Shown: piece by piece, positions 24,947-33,436 of the stretch
How the letters are laid out: each line of letters begins with the position of its first letter
Numbering within the stretch: the first letter of the stretch is position 1
Source of the DNA: Streptomyces sp. NBC_00663
Lineage (GTDB): Bacteria; Actinomycetota; Actinomycetes; Streptomycetales; Streptomycetaceae
Reading direction: 5' to 3'
Assembly: GCF_036226885.1 (NCBI RefSeq)
Contig: NZ_CP109027.1
Location: 7,068,001 to 7,132,000 of the forward strand
DNA: 64,000 nucleotides
Program-made: the position numbers and the translations under genes
Notes under the pieces: generated by a model
Database searches by the model: none
What the model saw: only the letters and a program-made list of their open reading frames with translations
What the model was told of the DNA's origin: nothing

Positions 24947-25810
24947 TTATCCGTCGCGAAGTTTCTTCAGCCGCTCCACATCCGCCGTGTGCCCCTCCTT
25001 GCCGCCGGGCGTCTCGATGATCAGCGGTACGCCCTCCGTGGCGGGGTGGGTCATCAGCGCCCGGAACGGGTCCTCGCCGATGTGGCCCGCGCCGATGTTC
25101 TCGTGCCGGTCCTTGTGGGCGCCGACGACGTCCTTGGAGTCGTTGGCGTGGATCAGCTTCAGCCGGCCCGCACCGACGGTGTCCACCAGGAGGTCGAGGG
25201 TCTGGTGCATACCGGTCGGGCCGGTCAGGTCGTGGCCGGCGGCGAAGATGTGGCAGGTGTCGAGACAGATCCCCAGCTTGGGGTGGGCGTCCAGCGCCTC
25301 GAAGTACGGCCCGAAGTCCCAGGTGCGCGAGCAGAGCGAGGAGCCCTGTCCGGCCGTCGACTCCAGGAGCAGGAACGGGTCGTCGTCGTGGGTGAGTTCG
25401 TCGAGCAGCGGCAGCAGATGCTCCCGGACCTGCTTCAGCGCCACGGACCGGTCCCGCCCGCCGGTCGCGCTGCCCGTGTGCACGACCACGCCGAGGGCCC
25501 CGATCTCCCGCCCACGCCGCAGCGAGTGCCGCATGCTCTCCACCGACTTCTCCACGGTCGCCTCGGTGTGCGAGCCGAAGTTGATCAGATACGGGGCATG
25601 GACGTACGCCGGGATCGACTCGGCCTCGCACGCCGCGCGGAACTCCTCGTCCTGCCGGGGGTTGCCGACGGGGGTGGCCCAGCCGCGCGGGTTGGCCACG
25701 AAGACCTGTACGGTCTCGGCCCTCAGGTCACGGGCGTAGGACAGGCCGACGGAGTTCAGACCGCCGGCCACGGGGACATGGCCGCCGACGGGGTTGCGCT
25801 GAGTCATCAC
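24947..25810 (-). CDS. nfo: Deoxyribonuclease IV (AP endonuclease, Nfo family)
   Basis: This 287-residue TIM-barrel AP endonuclease cuts DNA at abasic sites in base-excision repair. Metal ligands are spread through YVHAPYLINFG, VVVHTGSATG, LLLESTAGQG, CLDTCHIFAAG, IHANDSKDVVGAHKDRHENIG and IIETPGG, all intact. The start may be the GTG at 25810 or the adjoining ATG at 25807; neither has a strong ribosome site. It is located between the kinase gene and the CsoR-controlled membrane gene. Confidence 0.9.
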   Translation of the reverse strand: MMTQRNPVGGHVPVAGGLNSVGLSYARDLRAETVQVFVANPRGWATPVGNPRQDEEFRAACEAESIPAYVHAPYLINFGSHTEATVEKSVESMRHSLRRGREIGALGVVVHTGSATGGRDRSVALKQVREHLLPLLDELTHDDDPFLLLESTAGQGSSLCSRTWDFGPYFEALDAHPKLGICLDTCHIFAAGHDLTGPTGMHQTLDLLVDTVGAGRLKLIHANDSKDVVGAHKDRHENIGAGHIGEDPFRALMTHPATEGVPLIIETPGGKEGHTADVERLKKLRDG

Positions 25811-25896
25811 CCGTTCAGGGTGTCATGCGCGGCCCGATGCCCTGCCGGGGGTCCGGGGTCCGGTCGACGTCCGGGCCCGGGGTCCGGGCCCCGGTC

Positions 25897-27825
25897 TCAG
25901 CGGATCTCGATCGTGATCGTCGACCCCTTGGGCGCGGTGTCGCCGCCGTCCACGGACTGGCTCTTGACGGTGTCACCGAAGAGCCCGAGGATCCCGCGGT
26001 CCTCGTCGACCTCGAACCCGGCGGCCTCCAGCGCGGCCTTCGCGTCGTCCACACTGTCGCCGACCACGTCCGGGACCTCGACCATCTCCGGACCCTTGGA
26101 GATCGTCAGCGTCACGGTGTCGCCCTCGGCGGCCTCGCTGCCCTCGCCCGGGGTCTGGGCGGCGACCTGGCCCTTGTCGTACTCGGAGTTGACCTGCTCG
26201 GTGGCGACCTTCACCTTCAGGCCCGCCTCCGTCAGATCCGCCTTGGCGTCCTCCAGGCTCTCGCCGGTGACGTCCGGGACGTCGACCCGGCTGCCCTTGC
26301 TGACGACCAGGGCGACGGCCGTGCCCGCGTGGAGTTCGGTACCGCCCTCGGGGTCGGTGCGGATCACGAAGCCCTTGATGACGTCGTCGCTGAACTCCCG
26401 GGTGACCATGCCCGGTTCCAGACCGTCGTTCTTCAGCCGGAGCCGCGCCTTGTCCAGCCGGTAGCCCTTGAGGTCGGCCAGCTTCACGGTCTCGGGGCCG
26501 TTGGAGACGGTGAGCGTCACCGAGTCGTTGTTCCGTATCCGGGTGCCCACGTCCGGGTCCGACTTGACGACTCTGCCGCGCTTCACGGTGTCGCTGTACA
26601 CGCGCTTGACCTTGGCGACGTCGAGGCCCTCCTGGGAGAGCCGCTCACGCGCCTGCGCCTCGGTCTTGCCGATCAGCGCCGGGACCTTGGTGAACTGGCC
26701 GGAGTTGATGTACCAGACGCCCGCGCCGACGCCGAGGATCAGCAGCAGGGCGACGACGATCGCGAGCGGGCCGCGCGGAACGCCCGAGCCGCGGCGCCGG
26801 GGCGGCGGGGGCGGTGGGGTCGCGAACCGGCTGGTGCGATGGAGCGCGGACTCGTCGTCCTCGTTGACCGGCAGTGGCCGCGGCACCGTGAGCGAGCGCG
26901 GGATCACACTCGTCCGGTCCTCGGTGTTGTTGTGCTCGGTGGTCAGTGCCTGCGGCGGTACGGCGTCCAGCTGGTCCTCGCTGAGCGCGGCACGCGCCTC
27001 GCGGGCCTGGGCGAGCAGCGCCACCGCGTCGTACGGGCGGACGTCCGGGATGCGGGCGGTCGCCGACGCGACCAGCTCGTCCAGCTCGAACGGCAGGCCC
27101 GGCACGATCGCCGAGGGCGGCGGCACGTCCTCGTGCAGGTGCTTGTAGAGGACGATGGCGGGGGAGTCCCCGTCGTGCGGCTTCTCGCCGGTCAGCATCT
27201 CGTACAGCACGACACCGCACGCGTACACGTCGACGCGGGCGTCGGCGGCGCCCGGCTGCTCGATCTGCTCCGGCGCGAGGTAGGAGACCGTGCCGAGCAC
27301 GGTGCCGGTGGTGTTGGTGACGGTGTCGACCGAGCGGACCAGCCCGAAGTCGGCGACCTTGACCCGGCCGTCGTCCCCTATCAGCACGTTCTCGGGCTTC
27401 ATGTCGCGGTGCACGAACCCGGCGCGGTGCGCGGCCCCGAGCGCGGCCAGCACCGGCTCCAGGATGTCGAGCGCGGCCCGGGGCTGGAGCGCCCCGCGGT
27501 CGCGCAGCACGTCACGCAGGGTGCAGCCGGCGATGTACTCCATGGCCAGATAGACGTACGACCCGTCGGTGCCCTGGTCGAAGACCTGCACCACGTTGGG
27601 GTGGGCGAGCCGGGCGACGGACTTGGCCTCGCGGATGAAGCGGTCGACGAAGGTGGCGTCGGCGGCGAGGCCCGGGTGCATGACCTTCAGGGCGAGCACA
27701 CGGTCGAGGCGGGTGTCCAGGGCCCGGTAGACCGTGGCCATCCCGCCGACGGCGATCCGCGCTTCCACGCGATACCGGCCGTCGAGCACCTGCCCGACCA
27801 GCGGGTCCTGAAGGGTCGTATCCAC
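25897..27825 (-). CDS. PASTA-domain Ser/Thr protein kinase
   Basis: This 642-residue PknB-type kinase has a Gly-rich loop IAVGGMATVY, catalytic Lys in LALKVM, HRD loop FVHRDMKPEN and DFG loop VADFGLVR; then a Pro-rich linker with PPPPPP, one membrane segment (PLAIVVALLLILGVGAGVWY) and four extracellular PASTA repeats. PASTA repeats sense muropeptides or lipid II, linking the kinase to cell-wall growth. The GTG at 27825 follows TACACT (27833-27838) by 7 nt, indicating a leaderless transcript; a longer frame to 27915 overlaps that promoter. A LexA-like palindrome lies 108 bases upstream. Confidence 0.93.
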   Translation of the reverse strand: MDTTLQDPLVGQVLDGRYRVEARIAVGGMATVYRALDTRLDRVLALKVMHPGLAADATFVDRFIREAKSVARLAHPNVVQVFDQGTDGSYVYLAMEYIAGCTLRDVLRDRGALQPRAALDILEPVLAALGAAHRAGFVHRDMKPENVLIGDDGRVKVADFGLVRSVDTVTNTTGTVLGTVSYLAPEQIEQPGAADARVDVYACGVVLYEMLTGEKPHDGDSPAIVLYKHLHEDVPPPSAIVPGLPFELDELVASATARIPDVRPYDAVALLAQAREARAALSEDQLDAVPPQALTTEHNNTEDRTSVIPRSLTVPRPLPVNEDDESALHRTSRFATPPPPPPRRRGSGVPRGPLAIVVALLLILGVGAGVWYINSGQFTKVPALIGKTEAQARERLSQEGLDVAKVKRVYSDTVKRGRVVKSDPDVGTRIRNNDSVTLTVSNGPETVKLADLKGYRLDKARLRLKNDGLEPGMVTREFSDDVIKGFVIRTDPEGGTELHAGTAVALVVSKGSRVDVPDVTGESLEDAKADLTEAGLKVKVATEQVNSEYDKGQVAAQTPGEGSEAAEGDTVTLTISKGPEMVEVPDVVGDSVDDAKAALEAAGFEVDEDRGILGLFGDTVKSQSVDGGDTAPKGSTITIEIR

Positions 27826-27832
27826 GCAGGTG

Positions 27833-27838
27833 AGTGTA
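27833..27838 (-). promoter_or_regulatory. Predicted -10 of leaderless kinase promoter
   Basis: TACACT on the minus strand is 7 nt from the kinase GTG, the spacing expected when the transcript starts at the start codon. It decides the start over the longer open frame. Confidence 0.55.
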
Positions 27839-27932
27839 CGAGCCGTGACTGACAGGGCCGGGGGTTCGGGTGAGATCGGGGCGGGACTGAAGCCGAGCTG
27901 TGACGGACCTCGCACCCGCTCCCGAATCTCAT

Positions 27933-27946
27933 CGAACGTACGTTCA
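27933..27946. promoter_or_regulatory. LexA-like (SOS) palindrome
   Basis: CGAACGTACGTTC matches the Gram-positive LexA box core (CGAAC-N4-GTTC) with a perfect 12-bp palindrome. It overlaps the thiG stop codon and lies 108 bases upstream of the kinase start, so its distance from that promoter is large. Confidence 0.45.
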
Positions 27947-28738
27947 GAACGCTGGGCGTTCGGGGTCCAGGCGCGCCAACCCCTCGGCGGGGGAGGACGC
28001 TTCGGCGAAGTGGCGCTTGGGAATGCGGCCGGCCCGGTGGGCCAGCCGGCCCGCCTCGACCGCGTGCCGCATCGCGTGTGCCATCAGTTCCGGCTCCTGG
28101 GCCCGTGTCACCGCCGAGGCGAGCATCACACCCGCGCAGCCCAGCTCCATCGCGAGCGCCGCGTCGGACGCCGTACCGGCTCCCGCGTCCAGGATCACCG
28201 GCACGCGCGCGTGCTCGACGATCAGCTGGAAGTTGTGCGGGTTGCGGATACCGAGCCCGGACCCGATGGGGGAGCCCAGCGGCATGATCGCCGCACACCC
28301 CACGTCCTCCAGCTTCCGGGCCAGCACCGGGTCGTCGTTGGTGTACGGCAGCACCGTGAACCCGTCGTCGACCAGGGTCTCCGCCGCCTCCAGGAGCTCG
28401 ATCGGGTCCGGCAGCAGGGTGCGCTCGTCGGCGATGACCTCCACCTTGATCAGATCCGTGCCGAGCGCCTCGCGCGCGAGGCGGGCCGTCAGCACCGCCT
28501 CGCCCGCCGTGAAGCAGCCGGCCGTGTTCGGCAGCACCTGGATGCCGAGCCTCGTCAGCACGGACAGGACCGAGCCGTGGACGTTCGGGTCCACGCGCCG
28601 CATCGCGACCGTCGTGAGTTCCGTGCCCGAGGCGACCAGCGCCCGCTCCAGCACGTCCAGGCTGGGCGCCCCGCCCGTGCCCATGATCAGCCGGGACGAG
28701 AACGTTGCAGCGCCGAGGACGAAGGGATCGTCGGCCAT
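27944..28738 (-). CDS. thiG: Thiazole synthase
   Basis: This 264-residue TIM-barrel enzyme forms the thiamine thiazole phosphate from DXP, dehydroglycine and ThiS-thiocarboxylate. The Schiff-base Lys is in TDLIKVEVIADE, with the conserved NTAGCFTAGEA, LPYTNDDPVLARKL and AGAGTASDAALAMELG blocks. It is the last gene of thiO-thiS-thiG, starting 3 bases after thiS, and is controlled by the upstream TPP riboswitch. Confidence 0.95.
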   Translation of the reverse strand: MADDPFVLGAATFSSRLIMGTGGAPSLDVLERALVASGTELTTVAMRRVDPNVHGSVLSVLTRLGIQVLPNTAGCFTAGEAVLTARLAREALGTDLIKVEVIADERTLLPDPIELLEAAETLVDDGFTVLPYTNDDPVLARKLEDVGCAAIMPLGSPIGSGLGIRNPHNFQLIVEHARVPVILDAGAGTASDAALAMELGCAGVMLASAVTRAQEPELMAHAMRHAVEAGRLAHRAGRIPKRHFAEASSPAEGLARLDPERPAF

Positions 28739-28741
28739 GGG

Positions 28742-28942
28742 TCAGCCTCCTTGGACGGCGGTGAGGACCTCGACGCGGTCCCCCTCGGAGAGGGACGTCG
28801 ACGGCCACTGCGCGCGCGGGACGACGGTTTCGTTGAGGGCGGCGGCCACTCCGGAGGGCGCCGGGGTGAGGGCGCGCACGACGGTGTCGAGCGCCGTGCC
28901 GGGAGCGAACCGACGCGGCTCCCCGTTGACGGAGATGTTCAT
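28742..28942 (-). CDS. thiS: Sulfur carrier protein ThiS
   Basis: This 66-residue ubiquitin-like carrier ends in Gly-Gly (VQGG), the site of adenylation and thiocarboxylation. The N-terminus MNISVNGEPR is typical. Its ATG at 28942 overlaps the thiO stop by 4 bases, indicating coupled translation. Confidence 0.94.
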   Translation of the reverse strand: MNISVNGEPRRFAPGTALDTVVRALTPAPSGVAAALNETVVPRAQWPSTSLSEGDRVEVLTAVQGG

Positions 28943-30099
28943 GCGGGCTGCTCCGTGAGGTGCTTCGTGAATCGCCGGGGAGTGAAGGGGCGGGCCTCGT
29001 CCGGGAGTTCGCCGGTGGTGAGGGCGTGGGCCAGCGCGTCCCCGGTGACCGGCGTCAGCAGCACCCCGTTGCGGTAGTGGCCGGTGGCCAGCAGCAGGCC
29101 CGGCAGCTCGGTCGGGCCGAGCAGCGGGGCGTTGTCCGGGGAGCCGGGGCGCAGACCCGCGCGGGTCTCCGTCAGCGGCAGCTCGGTGATGCCGGGGACC
29201 AGCTCATGGGCGTCGCGCAGCAGCTCGTACACCCCGCCCGCGGTCACCGTCGTGTCCCAGCCCAGCTCCTCGCTGGTCGCCCCGATCACCAGCTCGCCGT
29301 TCTCGCGCGGCACCAGATAGACCTGGCTGCCGCGCACCACGGCCCGCACGGTCCGGCTCAGGAACGGCGCGTAGCGGGGCGGCACGGTCAGCCGCAGCAC
29401 CTGGCCCTTCACGGGGCGGACCGGGGGCAGGACGGCGTCCGGGACTCCGGCGAGGCGTCCGCTGAGGCTGCCCGCCGCCAGCACGACCTGGCCCGCGCCC
29501 AGCCGCGTACCGTCGGTCGCCGTGACCCCGGCGGCCCGGTCCCCTACGACGTCGAGCCGCTCGGCCCAGTCGCGATGGAACACCACACCCGCCCGCTCAC
29601 AGGCGGCCAGCAGCGCCTTGGTCAGCCGCCGAGGGTCGATCTGGTGATCGCCGTCCACCCGGAGGCCGCCGCGCACGCCCGGCGCGAGCATCGGCTCCAG
29701 ACGCCGGCACTCCCGCCCGGACAGCCACTCGGACTCAAGGCCCGACTGCTGCTGCAAGGCGTGCAGTTCGCGCAGATGGGCTCGGTCGTCGGCGTCCAGG
29801 GCGACGGCGAGCGTGCCGCAGCGGCGGTAGCCGAGGTCGAGCCCGGTCAGGTCGGTCAGCTCGGCCGCGAACTCCGGATAGCGGCGGGCCGAGGCCAGGT
29901 TCAGGGCGAGCAGGGTCTGCTCGCCGTAGTGGAGTTCGGTGACGGCGGCCAGCATGCCGGCCGCCACCTGGGCGGCCCCGCCCCCCGGTTCGGGGTCCAT
30001 GACGGTGGTGGCGAGACCGCGCTGCGCGGCCCGCCAGGCCGTGACGAGGCCGATGATTCCGCCCCCGACGACGAGGACGTCTGACGTACGTGAGGACAT
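28939..30099 (-). CDS. thiO: Glycine oxidase ThiO
   Basis: This 386-residue FAD-dependent amine oxidase makes the iminoacetate used by ThiG. It has an N-terminal Rossmann motif VVGGGIIGLVTAWRAAQRG and the C-terminal LLLATGHYRNGVLLTP typical of DAO-family glycine oxidases. It is the first gene of the TPP-regulated operon; the ribosome site (AGGGAGGGG) abuts the riboswitch. Confidence 0.94.
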   Translation of the reverse strand: MSSRTSDVLVVGGGIIGLVTAWRAAQRGLATTVMDPEPGGGAAQVAAGMLAAVTELHYGEQTLLALNLASARRYPEFAAELTDLTGLDLGYRRCGTLAVALDADDRAHLRELHALQQQSGLESEWLSGRECRRLEPMLAPGVRGGLRVDGDHQIDPRRLTKALLAACERAGVVFHRDWAERLDVVGDRAAGVTATDGTRLGAGQVVLAAGSLSGRLAGVPDAVLPPVRPVKGQVLRLTVPPRYAPFLSRTVRAVVRGSQVYLVPRENGELVIGATSEELGWDTTVTAGGVYELLRDAHELVPGITELPLTETRAGLRPGSPDNAPLLGPTELPGLLLATGHYRNGVLLTPVTGDALAHALTTGELPDEARPFTPRRFTKHLTEQPA

Positions 30100-30111
30100 G
30101 GGCGTCCAGCC

Positions 30112-30202
30112 CCTCCCTTCGCCGGCATGACCCGGATCAGGTTCGTACGGTCGGAGGCCGCCAGCCTCCCTCTCAGCCCGGTGCGTCCGGGCTCCCGCGA
30201 GT
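30112..30202 (-). promoter_or_regulatory. TPP riboswitch (THI element)
   Basis: On the minus strand the conserved parts appear in order: GGGAG, a variable P3 stem, CTGAGAGGGAGGC, then ACCGTACGAACCTGATC, CGGGTCATGCCGGCG and AAGGGAGG. This is the full thi-box pattern. Its 3' side runs into the thiO ribosome site, so thiamine pyrophosphate probably blocks translation initiation. Confidence 0.93.
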
Positions 30203-30260
30203 GCTCTACGTTGGCCACCCTAGCTCTTGGTTTTGCGCTTTTGTAAGGAGGCCCACTGTC

Positions 30261-30650
30261 ATGGCCCGCTCGCTGGACGGCCTCGTCCTCGCCCCCGTCG
30301 CCGACCAGGCCCCAGGTCAGGTGGGCACCCGCACCCGGTTCACGTACCACGAGAAGGACGGCGAGATCTGGGCCGAGTACGCGGGCGGCGACGTCGTCCG
30401 CGGGCATCTCGTCGGCACACGGGAGGGCGATCGGCTCGACTTCCGGTACGTGCAGCTCAAGACCGACGGGACGACGTCGAGCGGGCACTGTGTGTCCACG
30501 GTCGTGGAGCTCGCGGACGGGCGGGTGCGCCTGGCGGAGCGCTGGGAGTGGGAGTCACAGGCGGGCAGCGGCACCAGCGTGGTCGAGCAGATCGCGGATG
30601 AGGGCCGGATCGCGGAGGGTGTGCAGCAGGTCACGGCGCACGACCGCTGA
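30261..30650 (+). CDS. Hypothetical protein, lipocalin-like beta fold
   Basis: This 129-residue protein starts at an ATG preceded by AAGGAGG (30245-30251). It is rich in beta-strand patterns (FTYHEKDGEIWAEYAGGDVV, LDFRYVQLKTDGTTSSGHC). Relatives in actinobacteria are sometimes annotated as N-acetylglutamate synthase, but no acetyltransferase motif is present here. It is divergent from the thiO operon. Confidence 0.7.
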   Translation: MARSLDGLVLAPVADQAPGQVGTRTRFTYHEKDGEIWAEYAGGDVVRGHLVGTREGDRLDFRYVQLKTDGTTSSGHCVSTVVELADGRVRLAERWEWESQAGSGTSVVEQIADEGRIAEGVQQVTAHDR

Positions 30651-30665
30651 CTGACAAATTGTCAG
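30651..30665. promoter_or_regulatory. Perfect palindrome before the ferredoxin-reductase-like gene
   Basis: CTGACAA-A-TTGTCAG has perfect 7-bp arms. It lies 18 bases before the GTG at 30683 and just upstream of a TATGGT -10 (30671-30676), covering the region where RNA polymerase would bind. It is a likely repressor or activator site; the regulator is unknown. Confidence 0.6.
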
Positions 30666-30682
30666 GTGACTATGGTGATCAG

Positions 30683-31903
30683 GTGAGCGACGAGACGGAT
30701 ACGCAGGCGCGGCGGCGCGTGGTCGTGGTCGGCGCGGGCATGGCCGGCGTCCAGACCGCGGTGGCCCTGCGCGAACAGGGCTTCACCGGCACCGTGACCC
30801 TGATCGGCGCGGAACCCCATCAGCCCTACGACCGGCCGCCGCTGTCCAAGGCCGTGCTGCTCGGCAAGGCCGAGGGCTCCGCCTTCGAGGTCGACTTCGA
30901 GGCACTCGGCATCGAACTGCGCCTCGGCGTGGAGGTCCTGGGCGTCCGCCCCGCCGACCACGAACTCGACGCCGCGGGCGGGCCGGTGCCGTACGACGTC
31001 CTGGTCCTCGCCACCGGCGCCGAACCGATCCGGCTGCCCGGCGCGGAGGGCGTCCCCGGCGTCCATCTGCTGCGCACCCTCGACGACGCCGAACGGCTGC
31101 GGCCCGTACTCGCCCGGCAGCACGACATCGTGGTCGTCGGCGCGGGCTGGATCGGCGCCGAGTTCGCCACCGCCGCGCGCGACGCGGGCTGCGCGGTGAC
31201 GGTCGTCGAGGCCGCCGACCGGCCGCTGGCGGGAGCCCTGCCCGCCGAGGTCGCCACGCCGATGACCGCCTGGTACGCCGACGCGGGGGCCGCACTGCGC
31301 ACCCACGCGCGCGTGGCGCACATCGAGCCCGGCGAGGTCGTCCTCGACGACGGCTCCCGGCTGCCCGCCGACGCCGTCGTGGTCGGCATCGGGGCCCGCC
31401 CCGCCACGTCCTGGCTGTCCGGCTCGGGCGTCGACCTCGGCGCGCACGGCGAGGTCGTGGCCGACGCCGGGCTGCGTACCTCGCTCCCGGACGTGTACGC
31501 CGTCGGCGACTGCGCGTCCTTCCCCTCGGGGCGCTACGGCGAGCGACTGCTGGTCCACCACTGGGACAACGCCCTCCAGGGCCCGCGCACGATCGCGGCC
31601 AACATCATCGGCGAGACGCCGTCGGTCTACGACCCGGTGCCGTACTTCTGGTCCGAGCAGTTCGGCCGTTTCGTCCAGTACGCCGGCCATCACGCGTCCG
31701 CCGACACGGTCCTGTGGCGCGGGGACCCGTCAGGGCCGGCCTGGACGGTCTGCTGGCTGCGCGAGAACCGGCTGGTCGCGCTGCTGGCGGTGGGCCGGCC
31801 GCGGGATCTGGCGCAGGGGCGGCGGCTGATCGAGGCGGGGACGGAACTGGACCCGGAGCTGCTGCCGGATCCGGGCAGGCCGCTGAAGGCGGCCGTGGTC
31901 TAG
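30683..31903 (+). CDS. FAD-dependent ferredoxin reductase-like oxidoreductase
   Basis: This 406-residue protein has an FAD-binding VVVVGAGMAGVQTAVALREQG, an NADH-binding VVVGAGWIGAEFATAARDAG, the VYAVGDCASFPSG motif and a C-terminal reductase domain, as in ferredoxin reductases of dioxygenase and P450 systems. It is sometimes annotated as nitrite reductase, but lacks Fe-S and sirohaem domains. The GTG at 30683 follows TATGGT by 6 nt, suggesting a leaderless transcript. It stands alone behind the palindrome at 30651-30665. Confidence 0.85.
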   Translation: MSDETDTQARRRVVVVGAGMAGVQTAVALREQGFTGTVTLIGAEPHQPYDRPPLSKAVLLGKAEGSAFEVDFEALGIELRLGVEVLGVRPADHELDAAGGPVPYDVLVLATGAEPIRLPGAEGVPGVHLLRTLDDAERLRPVLARQHDIVVVGAGWIGAEFATAARDAGCAVTVVEAADRPLAGALPAEVATPMTAWYADAGAALRTHARVAHIEPGEVVLDDGSRLPADAVVVGIGARPATSWLSGSGVDLGAHGEVVADAGLRTSLPDVYAVGDCASFPSGRYGERLLVHHWDNALQGPRTIAANIIGETPSVYDPVPYFWSEQFGRFVQYAGHHASADTVLWRGDPSGPAWTVCWLRENRLVALLAVGRPRDLAQGRRLIEAGTELDPELLPDPGRPLKAAVV

Positions 31904-31979
31904 CGGAAATGTCAAGGTAGGGGCCGTTTCGGGTGGCCCCGGCTTCCGACTGTCAGTGCGGGATGGCAGGCTTGATTCC

Positions 31980-32351
31980 GTGACCGAGATTGACGCAAAG
32001 ATCGATGCTCTCGTCCCCGCCTGGCTCACCCTCCCCGACATCGCAGAAATGCTGGATGTCGAGGTGACGCGTGTGCGGCAGCTGGTCAAGGAGGGCCAGC
32101 TCATCGCCGTACGCCGAGGTGAGAACCGCGCACTGCACGTCCCCGCCGCCTTCATCGACGGGGCCGAGCAGAAGGTCGTCAAGGGCCTCACCGGGACCCT
32201 GACGCTCCTGCGGGACGACGGCTTCAGCGACGAAGAGATGCTGGAGTGGCTCTTCACCCCGGACGACAGCCTCCCCGGTACCCCGGCCCAGGCCCTCAGT
32301 GAGAACCGCGGCACGGAGGTGAAGCGCCGCGCCCAGGCGCTCGCCGTCTGA
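31980..32351 (+). CDS. Rv2175c-like DNA-binding protein
   Basis: This 123-residue protein has an N-terminal helix-turn-helix (LTLPDIAEMLDVEVTRVRQLVKEGQL) like mycobacterial Rv2175c, a DNA-binding substrate of Ser/Thr kinase PknL, and a C-terminal helical part. The GTG at 31980 is the start that preserves the family N-terminus. The PASTA kinase at 25897-27825 could be a partner by analogy; that is inference. Confidence 0.8.
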   Translation: MTEIDAKIDALVPAWLTLPDIAEMLDVEVTRVRQLVKEGQLIAVRRGENRALHVPAAFIDGAEQKVVKGLTGTLTLLRDDGFSDEEMLEWLFTPDDSLPGTPAQALSENRGTEVKRRAQALAV

Positions 32352-32359
32352 CCTGAACA

Positions 32360-32444
32360 CCGTCCGGCCCCAGGGTCCGTCTGCCGTAGCTGCGCGCCAT
32401 GTCTCCGTGTAGCTGCGGGCAGTCGTGCCGCTGGGGCCGGACGG
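32360..32444 (+). repeat. Long inverted repeat enclosing direct repeats
   Basis: A perfect 14-bp inverted repeat (32360-32373 with 32431-32444) encloses 57 bases in which GTAGCTGCG occurs twice. It follows the Rv2175c-like gene by 8 bases and precedes thiE. It could end transcription or fold as a small structured RNA; no U-run is present. Confidence 0.45.
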
Positions 32445-32609
32445 GTCGGCGCGGCGGCACCCCGCGAGCGCGGGCGAGCGACACCCACCCCCGGCCCACC
32501 ACGGCGTACCGGCATGCCCCCGCACAGCCCACCTGTGGTTCACTACCGCCCGCCGAGGCCGACCGCACTCGCCCGAGGCCCGTACGCCACCGACACCGGG
32601 GGACCGAAC

Positions 32610-33284
32610 ATGACCGACGCAACCGACGCGACCGACTCCGCCCGCACGGCCCGCGCCCACCTCGCCGACGCCCGCGTCTACCTCTGCACGGACGCCCGCA
32701 GGCGCCAGGGCGACCTCCCGGAGTTCCTGGACGCGGTCCTGGCCGGCGGTGTGGACATCGTGCAGCTCCGGGACAAGGGCATGGAGGCCGCCGAGGAACT
32801 GGAGCACCTCCAGGTCTTCGCCGACGCCTGCGCCCGCCACGGCAAGCTGCTCGCCGTCAACGACCGTGCCGACGTCGCCCACGCCGCCCGCGCCGACGTA
32901 CTCCACCTCGGCCAGGGCGACCTCCCGGTCCCCGCGGCCCGCGCGATCCTCGGCGACGACGTCCTCATCGGCCGCTCCACGCACGCCGAGTCGGAAGCCG
33001 CGGCGGCCGCCGTCCAGGACGGCGTCGACTACTTCTGCACCGGCCCCTGCTGGCCCACCCCCACCAAGCCCGGCCGCCACGCCCCCGGCCTCGACCTGGT
33101 CCGCCACACCGCCGCCCTCCGCACCGACCGCCCCTGGTTCGCCATCGGCGGCATCGACCTCGGCAACCTCGACGAGGTCCTGGAGGCGGGCGCGGAGCGT
33201 GTCGTCGTCGTACGCGCCCTCACGGAGGCGGACGATCCCGGCGCGGCGGCGGCGGAGTTCGCCAAGCGCCTGCGCCAGCGGTGA
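32610..33284 (+). CDS. thiE: Thiamine-phosphate synthase
   Basis: This 224-residue enzyme couples HMP-PP to thiazole phosphate. Pyrophosphate and substrate motifs are VDIVQLRDKG, LLAVNDRADVA, VLHLGQGDLP, GRSTH and FCTGPCWPTPTKPG. The ATG at 32610 has GGGGGA upstream. Unlike thiOSG it has no visible THI element in its 250-base upstream gap. Confidence 0.94.
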   Translation: MTDATDATDSARTARAHLADARVYLCTDARRRQGDLPEFLDAVLAGGVDIVQLRDKGMEAAEELEHLQVFADACARHGKLLAVNDRADVAHAARADVLHLGQGDLPVPAARAILGDDVLIGRSTHAESEAAAAAVQDGVDYFCTGPCWPTPTKPGRHAPGLDLVRHTAALRTDRPWFAIGGIDLGNLDEVLEAGAERVVVVRALTEADDPGAAAAEFAKRLRQR

Positions 33285-33306
33285 CCTGCCCCGACAACGA
33301 TCGTTC

Positions 33307-33368
33307 TGTTGTCCACGGCCCACGGCCCACGGCCCGCTGTCCGAAAACTGTCCGATGGGTGGACAACA
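33307..33368. repeat. Repeat-rich control region before metF
   Basis: A perfect 10-bp inverted repeat (TGTTGTCCAC, 33307-33316, with GTGGACAACA, 33359-33368) encloses three tandem CCACGG units and two CTGTCCGA copies (33337-33344 and 33348-33355) spaced 11 bases apart, one helical turn. It ends 56 bases before the predicted metF -10. Confidence 0.5.
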
Positions 33369-33436
33369 AATCGACAATTCGGGCAAATATCCGTGATCTG
33401 GTTGGGTGACCAGCGCCCCCTGGCTAACCTGCCGGT

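Noticed and set aside
30683..31903. Nitrite reductase
   Set aside because: Only FAD and NAD domains with a ferredoxin-reductase C-terminus are present; no sirohaem or Fe-S ligand motifs.
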